A stretch of 64,000 bases of DNA. Origin: Coriobacteriaceae bacterium. Lineage in GTDB: Bacteria; Actinomycetota; Coriobacteriia; Coriobacteriales; Coriobacteriaceae. The stretch covers positions 1-64,000 of the forward strand of contig SUUG01000005.1 in NCBI GenBank assembly GCA_015062655.1. The letters are read 5' to 3'. Below the pieces are notes generated by a model. It was not told the origin of the DNA and did not search any database. It was given only the letters and a program-made list of their open reading frames with translations. Both the position numbers and the translations under genes were made by a program. Positions 59,081-64,000 of this stretch are shown here, piece by piece (positions within the stretch are counted from its first letter, which is position 1; each line of letters opens with the position of its first letter).

Positions 59081-59947
59081 ATGTCCCAGATCAACGCCTC
59101 CCTCTCCCGTCGCTCCTTCGTCCGCGCCGCCTTCGCCGGCCTTGGCGTCGTCGCCCTCGGCGGCCTTGCCGCCTGCGGGAACGATGCCGCAAAGTCGGCC
59201 GCCGGCAGCGCCTCCGCGTCCTCCACGCTCACCGTGGCCGCCAGCCCCGCCCCGCATGCCGAGATCCTCACGAAGTTCGCCGCGCCCAAGCTCAAGGAGG
59301 AGGGCATCGAGCTCGTCGTCAAGGAGTACACCGACTACATCCAGCCCAACAAGGACACCACCTCAGGCGCCGTGGACGCCAACTACTTCCAGCACACCAA
59401 CTACCTCAAGAACTACAACAAGGAAAACGGCACGGACCTCGTCTCGGCCGGCGCGATCCACTACGAGCCGATGGCCGTCTACGCCGGCAAGTCGAGCGAT
59501 CTCGAGAACATCGCCGACGGCGCCCGGATCGCGATCCCCAACGACCCCACCAACGAGGGCCGCGCCCTGCTGCTCCTGCAGGACCAAGGCCTGATCAAGC
59601 TTAAAGACCCTGAGAACCTCGAGGCCACCCCGAACGACATCGCCGAGAACGCGCACAACATCGAGTTCCAGGAGGTCGAGGCCGCCGCGGTGCCGCGCGC
59701 CCTGGGCTCCGTGGACTTCGCGGTCATCAACGGCAACTACGCCATCGAGGCCGGTTATCACGTGAAGGACGCCCTCGCGCACGAGCAGGCCGGCTCCACG
59801 GCCGTCGAGCAGTACGCCAACCTGATCGTCACCGCAGCCGACAAGAAGGACGACAAGAACGTCGCCGCCCTCGTCAAGGTGCTGCAGTCCGATGACTTCA
59901 AGGCCTATCTCGAGGAGAACTACGGCGAGGACGTGCTCCCCGCGTAA
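59081..59947 (+). CDS. metQ: MetQ/NlpA family substrate-binding lipoprotein
   Basis: GGLAACGND lipobox-like; LTVAASPAPHAEIL...PNKDTTSGAVDANYFQHTNYLKNYN; follows metNI. Confidence 0.94.
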   Translation: MSQINASLSRRSFVRAAFAGLGVVALGGLAACGNDAAKSAAGSASASSTLTVAASPAPHAEILTKFAAPKLKEEGIELVVKEYTDYIQPNKDTTSGAVDANYFQHTNYLKNYNKENGTDLVSAGAIHYEPMAVYAGKSSDLENIADGARIAIPNDPTNEGRALLLLQDQGLIKLKDPENLEATPNDIAENAHNIEFQEVEAAAVPRALGSVDFAVINGNYAIEAGYHVKDALAHEQAGSTAVEQYANLIVTAADKKDDKNVAALVKVLQSDDFKAYLEENYGEDVLPA

Positions 59948-60268
59948 GGCCTCGGCAGCGCCTCGAATCTCGCAGCGCTCTCTGGCGGCGCCTGCGGCCC
60001 TTTAGGATCCAGGGCCCGCAGGCGCCGTCCTCCTTTCTGTGCGCAAATGTGGAGTTCCGCAGGTAGGGGAGGGCAAGGGAAGTTTTCTCTGGCATTCCCG
60101 TCCGGCTGCGCGTATCATATCGAACGTATTACCCGGCTCCTGCCGGTCAGTCGGCATGCCGCTCCAAGCCAGGGAGGCATGTCGCGGCAGGAGGCGCGAG
60201 GACAGCCGAGCCGCGTGCTGCGCGGCGTGAGGCCACCGCCCCGCGCTTAAAACCCCAAAGGAGTTCTC

Positions 60269-60826
60269 ATGGCTGAAGAGAAGTACGTTCCGCGCCTCAA
60301 GACCAAGTACAAAGACGAGGTCAAGCAGGCCATGTTCGAGAAGTTCGGGTACAAGAACGTCATGCAGATCCCGAAGCTCGAGAAGATCGTCGTCAACATG
60401 GGCGTCGGCGAGGCCGCGACCGATTCCAAGGCCATCGACGGTGCCGTGCGCGACCTGCGCACCATCACCGGCCAGCAGCCCATGGTCACGCGCGCCCGCA
60501 AGTCCATCGCGTCCTTCCGCCTGCGCGCCGGCATGCCCATCGGCGCCAAGGTCACCCTCCGCGGCGACCGCATGTGGGAGTTCTTCGATCGCCTGACCTC
60601 CGTGGCCATCCCGCGTATCCGCGACTTCCGCGGCATCTCCCCCAAGAGCTTCGACGGCCGTGGCAACTTCTCCATGGGCGTCACCGAGCAGCTCATCTTC
60701 CCTGAGGTCGACTTCGACTCCGTCGACCACACCCGCGGCATGGATATCACCATCGTCACCACCGCCAACACCGACGAGGAGGCCAAGGCCCTTCTTGACT
60801 TCTTCGGTTTCCCGTTCAAGAAATAG
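60269..60826 (+). CDS. rplE: 50S ribosomal protein L5
   Basis: [42 protein letters not shown]...[10 protein letters not shown]-type C-terminus. Confidence 0.98.
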   Translation: MAEEKYVPRLKTKYKDEVKQAMFEKFGYKNVMQIPKLEKIVVNMGVGEAATDSKAIDGAVRDLRTITGQQPMVTRARKSIASFRLRAGMPIGAKVTLRGDRMWEFFDRLTSVAIPRIRDFRGISPKSFDGRGNFSMGVTEQLIFPEVDFDSVDHTRGMDITIVTTANTDEEAKALLDFFGFPFKK

Positions 60827-60914
60827 GTTCCAAGCCCCGGCGAACGCGGGCGGCGGGCAACCGGTCCGCCGCCCGTGCGGGGTGCATATACATCATTGTG
60901 TGAGGAGGAAATAA

Positions 60915-61100
60915 GTGGCTAAGACATCGATGATCGTCAAGTGCTCTCGCGAGCCGAAGTTCTCGACCCGCAAGTACACGCGCTGCCAGCGCTGCGGCCG
61001 TCCGCATTCGGTCTACCGCAAGTTCGGCCTGTGCCGTGTCTGCTTCCGCGAGCTGGCGCTGAAAGGCGAGCTTCCCGGCATCAAGAAGGCCAGCTGGTAA
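60915..61100 (+). CDS. rpsZ: 30S ribosomal protein S14 type Z
   Basis: [61 protein letters not shown]. Confidence 0.98.
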   Translation: MAKTSMIVKCSREPKFSTRKYTRCQRCGRPHSVYRKFGLCRVCFRELALKGELPGIKKASW

Positions 61101-61232
61101 GTCACTGCCAGCGCGTCGGGCGGCTGCCCTGCCTTGCCCGCACGCATGGAAGTACGTGCTGAACCAAGGCTCTCCCGTCACGGGCGGGAGAGGACCGCAG
61201 CACGGGTTCATCAAGAACGAAGGAGAATCAGC

Positions 61233-61631
61233 ATGAATCTCACAGACCCGATCGCGGACATGCTCACGCGCGTCCGCAACGGTAACTCTGCGAACAAGAC
61301 CGAGGTCTCGATGCCGAGCAGCAAGAAGCTCGTAGAGATCGCTCGCGTCATCTACGAGGAGGGCTACATCGAGGGCTACACCGTCGAGGACACCGCCCCG
61401 TCCAAGACCCTCCGCATCACCCTCAAGTACGGTCCCAAGAAGGCCAAGGTCATCAACGGCATCAAGCGCATCTCCAAGCCGGGCCTGCGCAAGTACGCCG
61501 GCGTGAAGGACCTCCCCCGCGTCCGCGGCGGCCTCGGTACCGCGATCGTCTCCACCAGCCAGGGCGTTATGGCCGACCGCGATGCTCGCAAGAAGGGCAT
61601 CGGCGGCGAGGTCGTCGCCTTCGTGTGGTAA
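61233..61631 (+). CDS. rpsH: 30S ribosomal protein S8
   Basis: MNLTDPIADMLTRVRNGNSANK...RGGLGTAIVSTSQGVMADRDARKKGIGGEVVAFVW. Confidence 0.98.
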   Translation: MNLTDPIADMLTRVRNGNSANKTEVSMPSSKKLVEIARVIYEEGYIEGYTVEDTAPSKTLRITLKYGPKKAKVINGIKRISKPGLRKYAGVKDLPRVRGGLGTAIVSTSQGVMADRDARKKGIGGEVVAFVW

Positions 61632-61664
61632 TCGAATCGGCGAGTAGAAGGAAAGGAGATCACC

Positions 61665-62201
61665 GTGTCTCGTATCGGTAAGAAGCCTGTCCAGATTCCC
61701 GCCGGGGTCGAAGTGACAGTCGATGGCAACAAGGTCATCGTGAAGGGTCCCAAGGGCACCCTCGAGCAGGAGTTCTACGAGAAGCTCACCGTGTCCGTCG
61801 AAGGCGCCGAGCTCACCGTGACCCGCCCGGACGACGAGCGCGAGACCCGCGCCCGTCACGGCCTCACCCGCGCCCTCATCCAGAACATGGTCACCGGCGT
61901 GTCCGAGGGCTACGTCAAGAGCCTCGAGCTCGCGGGAGTCGGCTACCGCGTGCAGCAGCAGGGCAAGAACCTCGAGTTCTCGCTCGGCTTCTCGCACCCG
62001 GTCATCATCGAGGCCCCCGAGGGCATCACCTTCGAGGTTCCCGACAACACCCACGTGCACGTCAAGGGTATCAACAAGCAGCAGGTCGGTCAGATCGCCG
62101 CTGAGATCCGCGCCAAGCGTCCGCCCGAGCCCTACAAGGGCAAGGGCATCCACTACGTCGGTGAGCACATCCGCCGCAAGCTCGGCAAGGCCGCCAAGTA
62201 G
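61665..62201 (+). CDS. rplF: 50S ribosomal protein L6
   Basis: [32 protein letters not shown]...[28 protein letters not shown] start. Confidence 0.98.
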   Translation: MSRIGKKPVQIPAGVEVTVDGNKVIVKGPKGTLEQEFYEKLTVSVEGAELTVTRPDDERETRARHGLTRALIQNMVTGVSEGYVKSLELAGVGYRVQQQGKNLEFSLGFSHPVIIEAPEGITFEVPDNTHVHVKGINKQQVGQIAAEIRAKRPPEPYKGKGIHYVGEHIRRKLGKAAK

Positions 62202-62270
62202 TAAGCTCGCGCTGATCTAACGTAAGACCGGCACCCCGTCAGGTGCCGGCGGGACTCAAAGGAGTTTTCA

Positions 62271-62633
62271 ATGAACAAGCACAAGGCGAAGCAGGCGGGC
62301 CTCAAGCGCCGTCAGCGTCGCATCCGCGGCAAGATCACCGGCACTCCCGAGCGTCCGCGCCTGCGCGTGGTCCGCTCCAACGCCAACATCTACGCCATGA
62401 TCGTCGACGACACCAAGCACGCCACGCTGGTGTCCGCCTCCACGCTCGAGACCGAGTTCAAGGGCGAGAACGGCGGCAACCAGGAGGCCGCCAAGAAGAT
62501 CGGCGAGCTCGTGGGCAAGCGCGCCATCGAGGCCGGCATCAAGGCAGTCACGTTCGATCGCGGTGGCCGTATCTACCACGGCCGCGTCAAGGCTCTCGCC
62601 GAGGGCGCCCGTGCCGCCGGTCTCGAGTTCTAG
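62271..62633 (+). CDS. rplR: 50S ribosomal protein L18
   Basis: [32 protein letters not shown]...[36 protein letters not shown]. Confidence 0.98.
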   Translation: MNKHKAKQAGLKRRQRRIRGKITGTPERPRLRVVRSNANIYAMIVDDTKHATLVSASTLETEFKGENGGNQEAAKKIGELVGKRAIEAGIKAVTFDRGGRIYHGRVKALAEGARAAGLEF

Positions 62634-62647
62634 GAGGTATTTGACCA

Positions 62648-63169
62648 ATGGCTCGTAATCAACGTCAGCAGCGCGAGGCCTCCGAGTTCGAGGAGCGCGT
62701 CGTCTTCATCAACCGCGTCGCCAAGACCGTCAAAGGCGGTCGCCGCATGTCGCTCGTCGCCCTCGTGGTCGTCGGCGACGGCAAGGGCAACGTCGGCCTC
62801 GGCATGGGCAAGTCCGCCGAGGTGCCCACCGCCATCTCCAAGGCGAGCATCGACGCCAAGAAGCACATGTTCCACGTCCCGGTGACCGAGGACGGGTCCC
62901 TCCCGCACGAGGTGCTCGGCTCCTTCGGCGCCGCGCGCATCCTGATCAAGCCCGCTGTCGAGGGTACCGGTGTGATCGCCGGCGGCGCCGTGCGCCCCCT
63001 CTTCGAGCTCGCGGGCATCAAGAACGTCCTCTCCAAGTCACTCGGCTCCGACAACGGCCTGAACATCATCAAGGCCGCCGCCGAGGGCCTGAAGGAGCTC
63101 TCCAGCCCCGAGGACGTCGCTGCGCGCCGCGGTCTCACCGTCGCCGAGATGTTCGTCGGTAAGGAGTAG
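62648..63169 (+). CDS. rpsE: 30S ribosomal protein S5
   Basis: [46 protein letters not shown]. Confidence 0.98.
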   Translation: MARNQRQQREASEFEERVVFINRVAKTVKGGRRMSLVALVVVGDGKGNVGLGMGKSAEVPTAISKASIDAKKHMFHVPVTEDGSLPHEVLGSFGAARILIKPAVEGTGVIAGGAVRPLFELAGIKNVLSKSLGSDNGLNIIKAAAEGLKELSSPEDVAARRGLTVAEMFVGKE

Positions 63170-63174
63170 CGAAA

Positions 63175-63357
63175 ATGGCTAAGACCATCAAGATCAAGCA
63201 GGTCCGCAGCACCAACGGCTGCAAGCAGGACCAGGTCAGGACGGTGCGCGCCCTGGGGCTCCACCGCATCAATCACACGCGCGAGATCGCCGACAACGAT
63301 GGCGTCCGCGGCATGATCTTCAAGGTCAAGCACCTTGTCGAGATTGTAGAGGAGTAA
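63175..63357 (+). CDS. rpmD: 50S ribosomal protein L30
   Basis: [58 protein letters not shown]. Confidence 0.97.
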   Translation: MAKTIKIKQVRSTNGCKQDQVRTVRALGLHRINHTREIADNDGVRGMIFKVKHLVEIVEE

Positions 63358-63359
63358 CC

Positions 63360-63809
63360 ATGCAGCTTCATGATCTCACTCCCGCGAAGGGGTCCAACAA
63401 GCGTCGCAAGCGCGTCGGCCGCGGCAACTCGTCCGGCAAGGGCACCTACTCGGGTCGCGGCCTGAACGGCCAGGGCTCCCGCTCCGGCGGCACCAAGGGC
63501 GCCGGTTTCGAGGGCGGCCAGACGCCGCTCGCGATGCGCCTGCCCAAGCTCCCCGGCTTCCGCAGCCCGCGCCGCATCGAGTTCGCGCCCATCAACGTCT
63601 CCGAGCTCCAGGCCCGCTTCGAGGACGGCGCCGTCGTCGACGGCGAGGCCCTGGTGGCCGCCCGCCTCATCAAGCACGTCGATGAGCCCGTCAAGGTCCT
63701 CGGTGACGGCGAGCTCACGATCAAGCTCACCGTTCGCGTCGACAAGGTCTCGGCTTCCGCCAAGGCCAAGATCGAGGCCGCAGGCGGGCAGGTCGAGCTG
63801 CCGTGCTAA
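63360..63809 (+). CDS. rplO: 50S ribosomal protein L15
   Basis: [44 protein letters not shown]...[18 protein letters not shown]. Confidence 0.98.
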   Translation: MQLHDLTPAKGSNKRRKRVGRGNSSGKGTYSGRGLNGQGSRSGGTKGAGFEGGQTPLAMRLPKLPGFRSPRRIEFAPINVSELQARFEDGAVVDGEALVAARLIKHVDEPVKVLGDGELTIKLTVRVDKVSASAKAKIEAAGGQVELPC

Positions 63810-64000
63810 CTGGTCTGAAGAACACCTTCCGCATCAAGGAGCTTCGCGGAAAGATTCTCTTCACCATCGCGATGCTGGTGCTCTACCGCATCGGCGCGCA
63901 CGTGCCCGTGCCCGGCATCCCCTTCAAGGGGATGCTGGACCTCTCCCTCTCCGGGGGGAGCCCCGTCGCGGGCGGCGCGATGGCGTTGCTGAACCTCTTC
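63803..64000 (+). CDS. secY: Preprotein translocase subunit SecY (N-terminal part, runs off window)
   Basis: GTG start; [66 protein letters not shown]. Confidence 0.96.
   Translation, partial: MLTGLKNTFRIKELRGKILFTIAMLVLYRIGAHVPVPGIPFKGMLDLSLSGGSPVAGGAMALLNLF

Overview
High-GC window whose gene content looks like Coriobacteriia (Collinsella/Olsenella-like; inferred from gene content, not from 16S). Housekeeping blocks: a thiamine operon behind a TPP riboswitch (thiC-S-F-G-H, a ThiE/TenI paralogue, thiE, thiD); an ECF/MptD transporter with paired ABC exporters and an AraC regulator; two two-component systems, one with an ABC exporter; a giant 2-hydroxyacyl-CoA dehydratase activase-like protein; lgt; yebC; an Asp23/AmaP/DUF2273 envelope locus; metNIQ; and the distal spc ribosomal protein operon (rplE to secY). 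The accessory content is the most interesting part. (1) About 9.9-14.0 kb holds a low-GC, yydFGHIJ/epipeptide-like RiPP locus: ABC ATPase, permease, radical SAM enzyme split by one in-frame TAG, M50 membrane protease, and a divergent, unlisted 46-aa precursor candidate ending NLTWILWGPQWIIVTP with its own terminator. Downstream lie a truncated metK and an IS256-type transposase remnant. (2) About 53.37-56.43 kb holds a second RiPP locus: a near-consensus promoter, an unlisted 28-aa Cys-containing precursor candidate (MEIVVKAAADVVEVACNVMHPCKRGLDK), a radical SAM/SPASM protein and an ABC exporter, with an abrupt low-to-high GC switch at the last gene. (3) An apparently leaderless, Met-rich leader peptide with competing hairpins precedes metNIQ and looks like a methionine attenuator. 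(4) Several families of roughly 24-nt intergenic modules occur in alternating orientation, including a ~420-bp nested palindrome after lgt. (5) A G9 tract sits in the promoter spacer of an LPXTG/SHIRT surface protein gene. All calls come from reading the sequence; no database search was run.
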